Assembly: GCF_015751895.1 (NCBI RefSeq)
Contig: NZ_JADOTZ010000001.1
Span: forward strand, 1,364,001 to 1,428,000
DNA from: Zhihengliuella flava
Lineage (GTDB): Bacteria > Actinomycetota > Actinomycetes > Actinomycetales > Micrococcaceae
Length of the DNA stretch: 64,000 nt
Reading direction: 5' to 3'
Part shown: positions 43,028-52,122 of the stretch, piece after piece
Layout of the letters: every line of letters starts with the position of its first letter
Position numbering within the stretch: the first letter of the stretch is position 1
Notes under the pieces: model-generated
Databases searched by the model: none
The model's input: only the letters and a program-made list of their open reading frames with translations
Told to the model about the DNA's origin: nothing
Position numbers and translations under genes: made by a program

Positions 43028-45213
43028 GCCGCCAGCTCCGGTTGGAAGGTCTTCAGCGTCCAGTACTTGTGCCGGCGCACGGCCAGGGTGCTCAGCGCTA
43101 GCCCCAGCGCGGTGTATGCGGCAAGGGCGGCCACCACCGGGCCCAGCACGCTCAAGTCCGCCCCGTACAGCAAGTGCCTCATCCCGGTGACGATGAAGCC
43201 GAGCGGCAACACCTCATGGGCCGCATGGAGCGGTTCCGGCGTGGTCTCCCACGGGAACGTGCCCCCGGCGGAGACCAGCTGCAGCACCAGCAGAATGAGC
43301 ACCACCATCTTCCCCGGGGTGCCTAAGAACGCCACGATCCCTTGGATGAGGGCCGTGAAGGCGCAGGAGGAGCCGAGCAGCAGCGCCCACGTCAACCACG
43401 GGTGGGCGGCCTGCAGCCCCAGCCCGAACACCACCACGGCGTAGAGGACGGTGGCCTGCAGCAGGGAGATTACGAGGAACGGTAACCAACCGCCGATGGC
43501 GATCTTCCAGTTGGCCGCGTTGGAGGCCAACGCCCGGCGGGTGATGGGGCGCATGAGCTGGACCAGCATGAAGGCGCCGATCCAGACGGCGAGCGCGAGG
43601 AAGAAGGGGGCCAGCTGGTGCCCGTAGTTGGTGGCGGCGGTTTGGCTGGTGGTGCTGATGGAGACGGGATCGCCGATGACGGTGGAGACGCGCTCCTTCT
43701 CCGCCGCGTCCGGGTTGGGCACCTCCCCCGCGCCGTCGCCGAGGCGCTGCGCCAGCTCGGCCGCGCCGTCGTCCGTTTGGTGCGCCCCGTCCGCGAGCGT
43801 GCCCGCGCCGGCCGCGAGCTCTTGGGCGCCGCCCGAGAGCTCGTCCGCTCCCGCGGCGAGCTGCCCGGCGCCGTCGTCCAACTGCTCCGCGCCGTCCACC
43901 GCGGCACGCTGGCCGTCGGTCAGCGTCGAGGCGCCGGTGGCGAGCTGAGCAGCCCCGTCGGCGACCTGAGCGCCGCCGTTTGCGGCCGAGGTGATGCCCT
44001 CCTTCAGCGCCGGGACGGAGTCGGCGAGCTGCCGCGTACCGTCCGCCACCTGCCGCGAGCCGTCGGCGAGCCGGGCCACGTCCTGCCGGGCGGCGTCCAG
44101 GTCCGCCCGGGTCTGCTCGATCTGGTGCGCGGCCGACGAGTCCGCCGCCTGCTCCTCCAGCGCGTCGGCCAGCTGCTCGCGCTGCTCCGCGGTGATCACG
44201 CCGCGGTCCACGAGGTCCTGCGCGGCGGCGTCGACGCGCGCCGTGGCGTCCTGTTCCACCTCCTCGACGGCGTCGGCCGCGGCCTGGACCTTGGCGTTGA
44301 GCTGCTCGTTGCCGTCCGCGACCTGCGCGGCGCCGTCGGCGAGCTGCTCCGCCTGCGCGGGGAGCTCGGCGGTGCGGTCCTGCAGGGTGGTGAGTCCCGT
44401 GGAGAGTTCGGTGGCGCCGGCGGTCAGGTCCTCGGCGCCCGTGGAGAGCCGATCCGCGCCGTCGAGCAGTTGTTCTTGCCCGGCCACGAGGTCCGTCGTG
44501 CCGCCGGCCAGCGTGTGGGCGCCGGTAGCCAGCTCGGCCGCGCCGTCGGTCACCTGCCCGGCCCCGCCGGCGAGGTCATCGGCCCCGTCCGCCACGCGGC
44601 TGGTTCCCCCGTGCAGCTCGCCCGCGCCATCGGACGCCTGCGTCAGCTGCGTGTGGATGCGGCCGAATCCGGTGAGGAACTGGTTCGCCGTCTCTTGGCC
44701 GACCTGGGCGGCCACCGAATTGTGGACCTCCCCCGCGAGCTTGTCGGCGATGGTGCCGACCATCGCATTATTGGCATCGTTGGTGGTCAGCTCCAGGATG
44801 GCCTGTTCGGCGGCGTCGAAATCTTCCGGGGAGGCGAGGGACGCGGAGAAGTCCTCGGGAATGGTCAAAGCGAAGGCGTAGTCCCCGGCGGCCACGCCGT
44901 CCTCCGCCGCTTGCCGCGAGTCCACGACGACCCAGCCGAACGTGCCGTCCTGCAGCAGCGACTCGGTGACGTCGTCGCCCACCTCGAGCCGCTCGGCCTC
45001 GCCGCCCTCCTCGGCACTCTGCTCCGCTCCCGCGTCGAGGTTCACCAGCGCGGCCTTGACGTTGTTGAGGTGGCCGTAGGGATCCCAGTTGGCGTAGAGG
45101 TACAGCGCCCCGTACAGCAGGGGCACCAGCGTCAGGGCCACGATTGCGATCTTCGCCAACCGGCCGTTGGTCATGCGGAGCAGTTCGGAGCGGGCCAGTT
45201 GCAACGCGGTCAT
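43024..45213 (-). CDS. YhgE/Pip-domain membrane protein
   Basis: 729 aa. One N-terminal helix (IAIVALTLVPLLYGALYLYANW), a large external region with the YhgE N-terminal domain (WDPYGHLNNVKAALVNLD) and then about 300 residues of heptad-like repeats of the LADGAxxL type typical of this family and predicted coiled or helical, and a C-terminal ABC-2-like domain of five or six helices. Relatives include the phage-infection protein Pip and ESX-type accessory factors; transport of lipid or peptide is inferred. Four-base overlap with the TetR gene and with the upstream ATPase-like gene. Confidence 0.88.
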   Translation of the reverse strand: MTALQLARSELLRMTNGRLAKIAIVALTLVPLLYGALYLYANWDPYGHLNNVKAALVNLDAGAEQSAEEGGEAERLEVGDDVTESLLQDGTFGWVVVDSRQAAEDGVAAGDYAFALTIPEDFSASLASPEDFDAAEQAILELTTNDANNAMVGTIADKLAGEVHNSVAAQVGQETANQFLTGFGRIHTQLTQASDGAGELHGGTSRVADGADDLAGGAGQVTDGAAELATGAHTLAGGTTDLVAGQEQLLDGADRLSTGAEDLTAGATELSTGLTTLQDRTAELPAQAEQLADGAAQVADGNEQLNAKVQAAADAVEEVEQDATARVDAAAQDLVDRGVITAEQREQLADALEEQAADSSAAHQIEQTRADLDAARQDVARLADGSRQVADGTRQLADSVPALKEGITSAANGGAQVADGAAQLATGASTLTDGQRAAVDGAEQLDDGAGQLAAGADELSGGAQELAAGAGTLADGAHQTDDGAAELAQRLGDGAGEVPNPDAAEKERVSTVIGDPVSISTTSQTAATNYGHQLAPFFLALAVWIGAFMLVQLMRPITRRALASNAANWKIAIGGWLPFLVISLLQATVLYAVVVFGLGLQAAHPWLTWALLLGSSCAFTALIQGIVAFLGTPGKMVVLILLVLQLVSAGGTFPWETTPEPLHAAHEVLPLGFIVTGMRHLLYGADLSVLGPVVAALAAYTALGLALSTLAVRRHKYWTLKTFQPELAA

Positions 45214-45869
45214 GCCGCCGCCTCCGCCCGGGGGTTCAGGCTCAGGTTGTCCGTTTCGGCGACGGCCGTGCGGCCGGAAAACTCCTCAGGAATACGCTGC
45301 ACGACGGCGACGACGGCCGGGTGCCGCCGGCCGCCGGCGACGTCGGCCAGGATGCGCAGCCACGCCGCGTCGGGCAGGCCGTGGCGGTCCGGGGAATCAA
45401 AGACGAGCACCCGCACCGCGGAGTCCTGCAGGCTCAGGGACGCCAGAAGGTGTAGCCGATCCTCAGCCGCGAGGGCGTCCACCCAGGCGCGGGAGAGGTG
45501 TTCGAGGCGGTGCGCGCGAAGCCACCGGTCAGCGGAGACCGTTCGCCAGAAGGGCCCGGGTTGGAGCGCCAGATCCTCCGCCACGAGGTCCTTGACGCGC
45601 AGATGCTGCTCCGGCTCGTTGATCTGCGGGGAATCCACCAGCGCGCTGACCCGGCGCACCGCGCGGGGACCGGCCTCGGCTTCCCACGCAATGGTCCCGG
45701 CGTCCGGCTTCATGCGGGCGCTCAGGCCGAGCGCGAGGGCGGTCCGGGCGTCTTGAGTCCCGGCGGAAACCACCGTCAGCTCCGCCGCGGGAGCGGTCAG
45801 GGACGTCGGGCGCAGCAACGGCGCGTGGTGGCCGTGGAACGACAGGGAGTCAGCGAGAAGCACACCCAC
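45210..45869 (-). CDS. ABC-ATPase-like protein with degenerate Walker A
   Basis: 219 aa, overlapping the YhgE start by four bases. The fold of an ABC ATPase is visible: a start like LLADSLSFHGHHAPLLRPTSL, the P-loop position VVSAGTQDARTALALGLSARM with the canonical GxxxxGK[S/T] changed (Arg for Lys, Gly lost), KPDAGTI, and a Walker-B-like VRVLVFDSPDRHGLPD. No LSGGQ is seen. It is probably a structural or regulatory partner of the YhgE protein, not an active ATPase. The GTG at 45869 is the longest start; TAACCT lies six bases before a second GTG at 45863, which could be the leaderless start. Confidence 0.7.
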   Translation of the reverse strand: MGVLLADSLSFHGHHAPLLRPTSLTAPAAELTVVSAGTQDARTALALGLSARMKPDAGTIAWEAEAGPRAVRRVSALVDSPQINEPEQHLRVKDLVAEDLALQPGPFWRTVSADRWLRAHRLEHLSRAWVDALAAEDRLHLLASLSLQDSAVRVLVFDSPDRHGLPDAAWLRILADVAGGRRHPAVVAVVQRIPEEFSGRTAVAETDNLSLNPRAEAAA

Positions 45870-45879
45870 AGGTTATTCA

Positions 45880-45895
45880 AACTGACCGGTCAGTT
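45880..45895. promoter_or_regulatory. TetR operator of the ATPase-YhgE-TetR operon
   Basis: AACTGACCGGTCAGTT is a perfect 16-bp palindrome. On the minus strand it lies between TTGAAC (-35) and TAACCT (-10) at 17-bp spacing, so a bound repressor blocks RNA polymerase. The only local TetR gene is the last gene of this operon. Confidence 0.75.
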
Positions 45896-45938
45896 CAATT
45901 AGTGGTGGCTGTGACGTTGCAGACCCTGAGACGTGACG

Positions 45939-45980
45939 CAGGGCGCCGACTCCCCCTCGTCGGGGTCAGCCGGCGCCCTG
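45939..45980 (-). terminator. Terminator downstream of choline oxidase
   Basis: CAGGGCGCCG and CGGCGCCCTG form a 10-bp outer stem; an inner ACTCCCC/GGGGT pairing extends it. It lies 27 bp past the choline oxidase stop and also close to the start region of the opposite-side operon. Confidence 0.7.
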
Positions 45981-46007
45981 TGCGTATCGTCGCCCGCGGC
46001 TCGCCCT

Positions 46008-47576
46008 CTAGCCGCGGATGAGGTCAGCGCAGCGTTCGCCGATCATCATGGTGGTGATGTTCGGGTTCACGGTGACCAACTCCGGCATCACGGAAGCGTC
46101 AGCCACGCGCAAGCCCTTGACACCCTTGACGCGCAGCTCAGGGTCGAGCGGCGACATGGCGTCGTCAGCTGCGCCCATCCGGACCGTGCCAGCTGGGTGG
46201 TACACGGTGTTGTGGGTGCGCTTGATGTACTCCTGGATCTGCTCGTCCGTCTGTGCGTCGTGACCCGGGTAGAGCTCTTCACCGGCCCAAGCGGCCATCG
46301 GCTCTTGGGCGACGATCTCACGGGCCTTCCGGATGCCGGCGACCATGACGCGCATGTCATGCCCCTCGGGATCCGTGAAGTAGCGCGGGTCCACCATCGG
46401 CTTGTCCCGGAAGTCGCGGGACCGCAGGCGCACGGTGCCCCGGGACTTGGCGTGCGTGACGTTTGGCGTGAGGCAGAACCCGTTCTCCGTGGTCGGGTAG
46501 CCCTGACGCAGCGTGTGCATGTCGAACGGCACCGATCCGTAGTGCATCATCAGGTCCGGACGATCCAGCCCGTCCTGTGTCGGCGTAAAGATCCCGATCT
46601 CCCACCACTGCGTGGAATCCTCCACCATGGGCTGCTTGGCTTCCCACTGGATGACGCCCTCCGGATGGTCCTGCAGGTGCTCGCCCACGCCCGGGGAATC
46701 CACGCGGACCTCGATCCCATGCTCGCGCAAGTGCTGGGCCGGCCCAATCCCGGACAGCATAAGCAGTTTCGGCGAGTCGATCGCCCCGGCGGAGACGATG
46801 ACCTCCCGCCGGGCCGTCAATTCGTGGGTGCGAGCGAAGGCATTGTCGACGACAGAAACACCGGTGCACGTCTCGCCGTCGAACAGCAACTCCTTGGCGC
46901 GCAACCCCGTGAGCAGGTGGAAGTTGTCCCGCTCCATGATGGGGTGAATATAGGAGACCGAGCTCGAGGAGCGCGTGCCATCGGCTTTCCGATTGATCTG
47001 GAAAAAGTTGGCACCGTTGATCACGGTCTCGTCGTTGTTGAACTTCGCCCGCGGGATGCCGGCCTGCTCGGCCGCATCCAACAGCGCCACACCGCACGGA
47101 TCGTTCGCCGGGACGTTCATCAGGTGGACGGGTCCGGAATCGCCGTGGTGCGGCGCGTCCGGACCGGCGTCCTCGTTGGTCTCCAAGCGCTTGAGCAATG
47201 GGTACAGCGTCTCCGCGTTCCAGCCGGTGGCCCCGAACTTGGCCTCCCACTCGTTCAGGTCCTCACGCGGGGCCCAAAAAGCGATGCAGGAGTTGTGGCT
47301 CGAGCAGCCGCCCATCACCCGCGCGCGGGCGTGACGCATGAACGAGTTGCCATTCTCCTGCGGCTCGATGGGGTAATCCCAGTCGTACCCGGACTCCAGC
47401 AGCTCCATCCAGCGGTTCAATTGAAGGATTTCAGGCAGCTCACGGTCATCCGGACCCGCCTCGACGAGGGCCACCTCGACTGAGGGGTCCTCACTCAAGC
47501 GCGCCGCAACGGCTGCCCCAGCGGACCCACCACCGACCACGACGTAGTCGAACTCAGACTTGTTCATCTCACTCAT
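46008..47576 (-). CDS. codA: Choline oxidase (GMC oxidoreductase)
   Basis: Flavoenzyme oxidising choline through betaine aldehyde to glycine betaine with O2 as acceptor, 522 aa. FDYVVVGGGSAGAAVAARL binds FAD. MGGCSSHNSCIAFWAPREDL includes His94, matching the His that covalently holds FAD in the Arthrobacter globiformis enzyme, and Ser96. THNTVYHPAGTVRMG and TVNPNITTMM give the catalytic His and Asn. The sequence follows that enzyme almost throughout, so oxidase is favoured over choline dehydrogenase. The ATG at 47576 has AAGGAAG five bases upstream. Third gene of the betaine operon. Confidence 0.93.
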   Translation of the reverse strand: MSEMNKSEFDYVVVGGGSAGAAVAARLSEDPSVEVALVEAGPDDRELPEILQLNRWMELLESGYDWDYPIEPQENGNSFMRHARARVMGGCSSHNSCIAFWAPREDLNEWEAKFGATGWNAETLYPLLKRLETNEDAGPDAPHHGDSGPVHLMNVPANDPCGVALLDAAEQAGIPRAKFNNDETVINGANFFQINRKADGTRSSSSVSYIHPIMERDNFHLLTGLRAKELLFDGETCTGVSVVDNAFARTHELTARREVIVSAGAIDSPKLLMLSGIGPAQHLREHGIEVRVDSPGVGEHLQDHPEGVIQWEAKQPMVEDSTQWWEIGIFTPTQDGLDRPDLMMHYGSVPFDMHTLRQGYPTTENGFCLTPNVTHAKSRGTVRLRSRDFRDKPMVDPRYFTDPEGHDMRVMVAGIRKAREIVAQEPMAAWAGEELYPGHDAQTDEQIQEYIKRTHNTVYHPAGTVRMGAADDAMSPLDPELRVKGVKGLRVADASVMPELVTVNPNITTMMIGERCADLIRG

Positions 47577-47586
47577 CGTCTCTTCC

Positions 47587-49083
47587 TTACTTCTGATGGT
47601 CGGCAAACCAGCCGGTCACCGCCGGCGCAGTGTTCTGGTAAATGTGCTTGGCCTCCTGGTACTCGGACAGGCCCATCGGACCCAACTCCCTGCCCACACC
47701 AGACTGGCCGAATCCGCCCCACTCCGCCTGCGGCAGGTACGGGTGGAAGTCGTTGATCCAGATGGTGCCGTGGCGTAGTCGTCCGGCCACCCGTTGCGCG
47801 CGGCCCGCATCCTGCGTCCAGACGGCGCCAGCGAGACCGTAGTTGGTGTCGTTCGCGATCGCCACGGCCTCGTCCTCGTCGGTGAACGTTTCCACGGTCA
47901 CGGTCGGACCGAAGGCTTCGTCCCTCACGACGGACATGCCGCGCTGTACCTGATCGATCACGGTCGGCAGGTAGTAGACGCCCCGGGACAGGCCCTCGCC
48001 GTCCTCATCCGTGGCAAAGCGGCCGCCGCAGCGCACGCGGGCGCCCTCGGCAATGCCGGCCTGAACGTAGGCGTGCACCTTGTCCCGGTGTGCCCCGGAG
48101 ATCAGCGGTCCGGTCTCGGCCGCATCGTCGTACGGACCACCAATGCGAATCTGCTCCGCCCGACGCACGAGCTCGTTCACGAAGCGCTCCGCGATGGACT
48201 CTTCCACCACCAAGCGCGCGCCGGCCGAGCACACCTGGCCGGAGTGCACGAAGGCGGCGTTGAGCGCGTTGTCCACCGCGGCATCGAAGTCGGCGTCCGC
48301 GAAGACGACGTTCGGATTCTTGCCACCCAGTTCCAAGGCGACCTTCTTGACCGTCCCGGCCGCCGCCGCGGCAATGACCTTGCCCGTAGCAAGGCCACCG
48401 GTGAAGGAGACGAGGTCGACGTCGTCGTGCTCAGACAACGGTGCGCCGGCCTCCGGGCCGGTGCCCGTCACCAGATTGGCGACGCCGGCCGGCAGCCCAA
48501 GCTCCGCGAAGACGTCCATCATCAAGATGGACGTGGACGGCGTCAGCTCGGACGGCTTCAGGACAAACGAGCATCCGGCGGCGATGGCCGGGGCCATCTT
48601 CCACGCGGCCTGCAGCAGCGGGTAGTTCCACGGCGTGATCATGCCGCACACACCCACGGGCTCGTAGACGATCCGGCTCACCACGGAGGGGTCCCCGGCA
48701 TCGACCACGCGGCCGGACTGCTGGCCGGCCAGGCGGCCGAAGTACTCAAAGCAGGCCGCGATGTCATCCATATCAATCTGCGATTCGACGAAGCGCTTGC
48801 CGGTATCGCCGGATTCCGCGCGGGCAAACTCATCCTGGCGCTCTCGCAGGCGCTCGGCGACCTTGAGCAGGAAGGACCCGCGCTCGGGAGCGGGGACAGC
48901 AGCCCACACGCCGGCGTCGAAGGCCGTCCGTGCCGCGGCAATGGCGCGCTCGGTGTCCTCACGCGAGGCCTCAGAAACGACGGCGTAGTCGCTCCCGTCG
49001 GCCGGGCAGGTAATGGTGCGGGTGGCCCCGGAGGCCGCGGGCACCCACTGACCGTTGATGTACAGGGTGGCGGTGTTGGCCAT
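47587..49083 (-). CDS. betB: Betaine aldehyde dehydrogenase
   Basis: NAD(P)-dependent aldehyde dehydrogenase, 498 aa, converting betaine aldehyde to glycine betaine. ITPWNYPLLQAAWKMAPAIA, LVSFTGGLATGK, VALELGGKNPNVVF with the general-base Glu, HSGQVCSAGARLVVEES with the nucleophilic Cys, and EAFGPTVTVETF. The ATG at 49083 is chosen over an upstream TTG because AAGGAAGG lies nine bases before it; that site includes the stop codon region of the transporter gene. Middle gene of the operon. Confidence 0.93.
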   Translation of the reverse strand: MANTATLYINGQWVPAASGATRTITCPADGSDYAVVSEASREDTERAIAAARTAFDAGVWAAVPAPERGSFLLKVAERLRERQDEFARAESGDTGKRFVESQIDMDDIAACFEYFGRLAGQQSGRVVDAGDPSVVSRIVYEPVGVCGMITPWNYPLLQAAWKMAPAIAAGCSFVLKPSELTPSTSILMMDVFAELGLPAGVANLVTGTGPEAGAPLSEHDDVDLVSFTGGLATGKVIAAAAAGTVKKVALELGGKNPNVVFADADFDAAVDNALNAAFVHSGQVCSAGARLVVEESIAERFVNELVRRAEQIRIGGPYDDAAETGPLISGAHRDKVHAYVQAGIAEGARVRCGGRFATDEDGEGLSRGVYYLPTVIDQVQRGMSVVRDEAFGPTVTVETFTDEDEAVAIANDTNYGLAGAVWTQDAGRAQRVAGRLRHGTIWINDFHPYLPQAEWGGFGQSGVGRELGPMGLSEYQEAKHIYQNTAPAVTGWFADHQK

Positions 49084-49088
49084 GGCCT

Positions 49089-51206
49089 TCAACCTTCCTT
49101 TGTCGGTGTGGAGTCGTCATCTTCGTGACCGGACCAACCGGTGATGTTGGCCTGATCGGTGACCGCGCTGGCTGGCAGCGCGCCCGTGGAGGTGTGCAAG
49201 AACTCCAGATGAATCTCGTAGTGGTCCAGCACATCGGCGATGATCTGCTCGTGGCTCAGCCCCGAGAGGTCATAGCCATAACTGCCCTCGAGCGAGAAGA
49301 CCTCGAGCCGGTAGTAGCGGTCATTGGAACTGGTAGCCCGGGCGTAGGACGGCGTCTCGTGTTGCACCGGATAGACCTGATACTTGAAGTCACGCTCCCC
49401 GTCGAAGCGGACGAACAAATCCACGGTGTCGATCCCGTACCCGTCGAGACGCTGCGTGTTGAGCGTGGCCGTGACTCCCTGACGTTCCAGCTCAGTGCGG
49501 ACCTCCTCGAGCGCCGGGCTCACGGTCTCTGTCATAAAGCGTTGCGTGGCACGGGCGCTCGGGTAATTCATGGCTCGGGAAAGCCGCTGGCGCCACCCGC
49601 GGCGCTGCTCACCGGCCGCGTTGGCACGTGAGGAGAGGACGGATGGGAGCCCCTGCTGGTAGGAGTCGGCGAGTGCGGACTCCACTCGGAGCGCCTTGTA
49701 CAGCCCCAACATGATGAAGACCAGCACGATGGAGAACGGCAAGCCCATGATCACGGTGGCCGCTTGGAGAATGGGCACACCGCCGACCAACAGCATGGCC
49801 AAGGTCAGTGCGCCCGTGGCGAAGGCCCAGAAGATGCGCAACCAGTTGGCGCCATCGGCATCGGGGCTGGGCAGGCGGGACGTGAAATTACTCATCACGA
49901 GCGCGCCCGAGTCCGCGCTGGTGACGTAGAACAGCATGCCCGTGAACGTCGCGATCGCGGCGCTGAGCGTCACCCCCGGATACTGGTCCAGCAGGTTATA
50001 GAACCCTTGCTCGGGAGTGTTGATGGCGACCTCCGCGAAGGCGGCATTGCCGCTGCGCACCAGATCCAGCGCGCTGTTGCCGAAGATAGAGATCCAGAGC
50101 GCGATGAACGCGAAGGGAACCACCAGCACACCCGTGACGAACTGCCGGATGGTGCGGCCGCGGGAAATCCGGGCCAAGAACAGGCCCACGAACGGCGCCC
50201 ACGCAATCCACCACGCCCAGAAGAAGAGTGTCCACGCGTTGAGCCAATCGTCCGGGCGGTCATACGCGAAAGTATCGAGCGCCATCGACGGCAGGCGGGA
50301 GATCATGTCGCCGATGTTGTTGACGATGCCGTCCGCCAGATAGGCCGTTTTGCCCGCAATAAACACGTAGATCATCAGAGCGATGGCCAGCAGGACATTG
50401 AGTTCCGCGAGACGGCGGATCCCCTTGTCCACGCCAGAGACAACGGACGCGGTAGCCATGATCACCGCGATCGCAATGAGCGCGATCTGCATGGCGTTGT
50501 TCTGCGGCAGCCCGAACATGAAGTGCAGTCCGTAGTTGAGTTGGGCTACGCCGATTCCCAGCGACGTCGCAATGCCGAAGATCGTGCCCAACATGGCCGC
50601 GATGTCGACGGCGTCCCCCGCGGCGCCGTGAATCCGCTTGCCAATGATGGGATACAGAGCCGCCCGGATAGACAGCGGCATGTTGTGACGGAAGGCGAAA
50701 TAGCCCATGGCCAAGCCCATGAGGGCGTAGAGCCCCCAGCCCAGAATGCCGTAGTGGAAGAGCGTCCACACCATGGCCTGACGCGCGGATTCGACCGTCT
50801 CACCTTCCCCTACCGGAGGCGCCATGTACTGCGTCACCGGCTCGGCCACCGAGTAGAACATCAAGTCCACGCCGATGCCCGCGGCGAAAAGCATCGCGGT
50901 CCAGGTAAACAAGTTGAAGTGGGGGCGCGAATGGTCCGGCCCCAGCCGCACCTTGCCCACCTTGGAAGCGGCGATGAAGATGACAAAGCCCAGGACCACG
51001 GCCACGAGCAGGGTGTAGTACCACCCGAACGTCTTGCCGACCCACGCAACCGCTTCCCAGATGATGGTGCCAGCACTGTCCGGCGCGATGATGGCCCACA
51101 AGGTGATGGCGATAATGCCTAGGGCGGAGCCAATGAAGACTGGTTTGTTGACGACTGCTTGACGTCTCGGCGGCGTCGTCTGTTCCGCCGGTATTCCGGT
51201 GCTCAT
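49089..51206 (-). CDS. BCCT transporter, BetT-like choline importer
   Basis: 705 aa with 12 predicted helices and a long cytoplasmic C-terminal domain (from about residue 535), the length class of BetT osmo-regulated carriers. GIGVDLMFYSVAEPVTQY and FFWAWWIAWAPFVGLFLARISRGRTIRQ are split signatures of the family. Its stop lies in the ribosome-binding region of betB. As first gene of an operon with betaine aldehyde dehydrogenase and choline oxidase, choline is the most probable substrate; the C-terminal domain likely senses osmotic state. Confidence 0.92.
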   Translation of the reverse strand: MSTGIPAEQTTPPRRQAVVNKPVFIGSALGIIAITLWAIIAPDSAGTIIWEAVAWVGKTFGWYYTLLVAVVLGFVIFIAASKVGKVRLGPDHSRPHFNLFTWTAMLFAAGIGVDLMFYSVAEPVTQYMAPPVGEGETVESARQAMVWTLFHYGILGWGLYALMGLAMGYFAFRHNMPLSIRAALYPIIGKRIHGAAGDAVDIAAMLGTIFGIATSLGIGVAQLNYGLHFMFGLPQNNAMQIALIAIAVIMATASVVSGVDKGIRRLAELNVLLAIALMIYVFIAGKTAYLADGIVNNIGDMISRLPSMALDTFAYDRPDDWLNAWTLFFWAWWIAWAPFVGLFLARISRGRTIRQFVTGVLVVPFAFIALWISIFGNSALDLVRSGNAAFAEVAINTPEQGFYNLLDQYPGVTLSAAIATFTGMLFYVTSADSGALVMSNFTSRLPSPDADGANWLRIFWAFATGALTLAMLLVGGVPILQAATVIMGLPFSIVLVFIMLGLYKALRVESALADSYQQGLPSVLSSRANAAGEQRRGWRQRLSRAMNYPSARATQRFMTETVSPALEEVRTELERQGVTATLNTQRLDGYGIDTVDLFVRFDGERDFKYQVYPVQHETPSYARATSSNDRYYRLEVFSLEGSYGYDLSGLSHEQIIADVLDHYEIHLEFLHTSTGALPASAVTDQANITGWSGHEDDDSTPTKEG

Positions 51207-51256
51207 AGCGCTACTTTCGGTGTGAGTGATCGTCCTCTACGTACGTACTTGCTCTC

Positions 51257-51274
51257 CTCGAGTGCTGACTCGAG
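51257..51274. promoter_or_regulatory. Dyad in the leader of the choline operon
   Basis: CTCGAGT-GCTG-ACTCGAG, perfect 7-bp arms, 51 bp before the transporter ATG; TACGTACGTA (51238-51247) lies just below it. No BetI gene is present in the window. It could be an operator for a remote regulator or a leader hairpin. Confidence 0.45.
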
Positions 51275-51394
51275 TGGACCCCCGCCTGCCATGGCCAACA
51301 TAGCGCTTGCCGAGGTGCGCCGAACAGGCCTATAGCATGCCGCGTGAGGTGACGGGATGCACGCGGCGAGGTGGTTAAGCTCATAATGAGTGGT

Positions 51395-51811
51395 ATGAAA
51401 CGCGAACCCGGTGCCACGGCCCTCACGCGCGCCACGAGCCACCCGGCCTTGGCGGAGGACGACGCCGCCGCCCTGGCCGCCGCACTCGGCTCCAGTGACG
51501 ATTTCACCGTCTTTGTAGATGGAACCTCCGTGCGCTTGCCGGCCGACGGCGCGGCGGCGGTCCTCGACGTACTGCGCCGCCTTGCCGCGGGCGATTCGGT
51601 CACCGTGACCACCGCCGAAGCGTGGCTGAACACGTCCCAAGCGGCGCGCATGGCCGGGGTCTCCAACACGTACATGCGGAATCTGACCGATTCCGGGGCC
51701 ATCGGCGTGCACTACCGGGGCACGCACCGGCGGATCCGTCCGGAGGACGTCCAGGCGTGGGTTGACGCCCGCGCCGCCGCCGCACACGATGCCGAAGAAG
51801 CGGACGGCTAA
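51395..51811 (+). CDS. Excisionase/MerR-type HTH DNA-binding protein (orphan antitoxin-like)
   Basis: About 138 aa. An N-terminal part with FTVFVDGTSVRLPADGAAAVLDVLRRL resembles dimerising antitoxin domains, followed by an excisionase-type helix-turn-helix: WLNTSQAARMAGVSNTYM, then GAIGVHYRGTHRRIRPEDVQAWV. Such proteins are often antitoxins next to PIN toxins, but none follows. Start is uncertain: ATGs at 51386 and 51395 and a GTG at 51371; CATAAT lies seven bases before 51395, favouring a leaderless start there. Divergent from the choline operon, so it could regulate it. Confidence 0.7.
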   Translation: MKREPGATALTRATSHPALAEDDAAALAAALGSSDDFTVFVDGTSVRLPADGAAAVLDVLRRLAAGDSVTVTTAEAWLNTSQAARMAGVSNTYMRNLTDSGAIGVHYRGTHRRIRPEDVQAWVDARAAAAHDAEEADG

Positions 51812-52122
51812 CCTCCTCCTCCGCACGGCAGTCACACAGCAGGGCGATCTGAGCCGTCTTGTTGCATCGTTACGCGCCATCTCCGCGGCCGCCATCGCGG
51901 CTCCAACGCGCACGCCCGCCCGTCATTCCGGGCTCAATGCCGCCACACCCAGCCCCGGAGAACTGACACCGAATTCACAGCGGAGCTAAAGTTAGGCTAA
52001 CCTTCAAACGTCTGATCAGATTTGCGTAATTATTTATGACCTAATGCCGGGCCAACGTGTGTCCCGGCAGTGTCCGACCGAGTCCGCGCCTGATAGCGCG
52101 TGCTCAACCAGCAGGAGTCACT
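51812..52122. other. Intergenic region upstream of the siderophore importer
   Basis: No convincing gene. The left 150 bp carry nothing recognisable. The right half becomes AT-rich and holds an iron box (51987-52005), the palindrome TCTGATCAGA at 52011-52020 and TAATTATTTATGAC near 52026, a likely promoter core. There is no PIN-type toxin gene behind the HTH gene. Confidence 0.6.
51987..52005. promoter_or_regulatory. DtxR/IdeR iron box
   Basis: TAAAGTTAGGCTAACCTTC matches the DtxR/IdeR consensus TTAGGTTAGGCTAACCTAA at 15 of 19 positions, including the whole core GTTAGGCTAACCT. It lies 118 bp before the siderophore-binding protein start. Iron-loaded repressor would shut the importer when iron is plentiful. 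Confidence 0.85.

Noticed and set aside
49764-51122. 452-codon plus-strand frame opposite the BCCT transporter
   Set aside because: Antisense shadow; composition is that of a reversed membrane protein gene.
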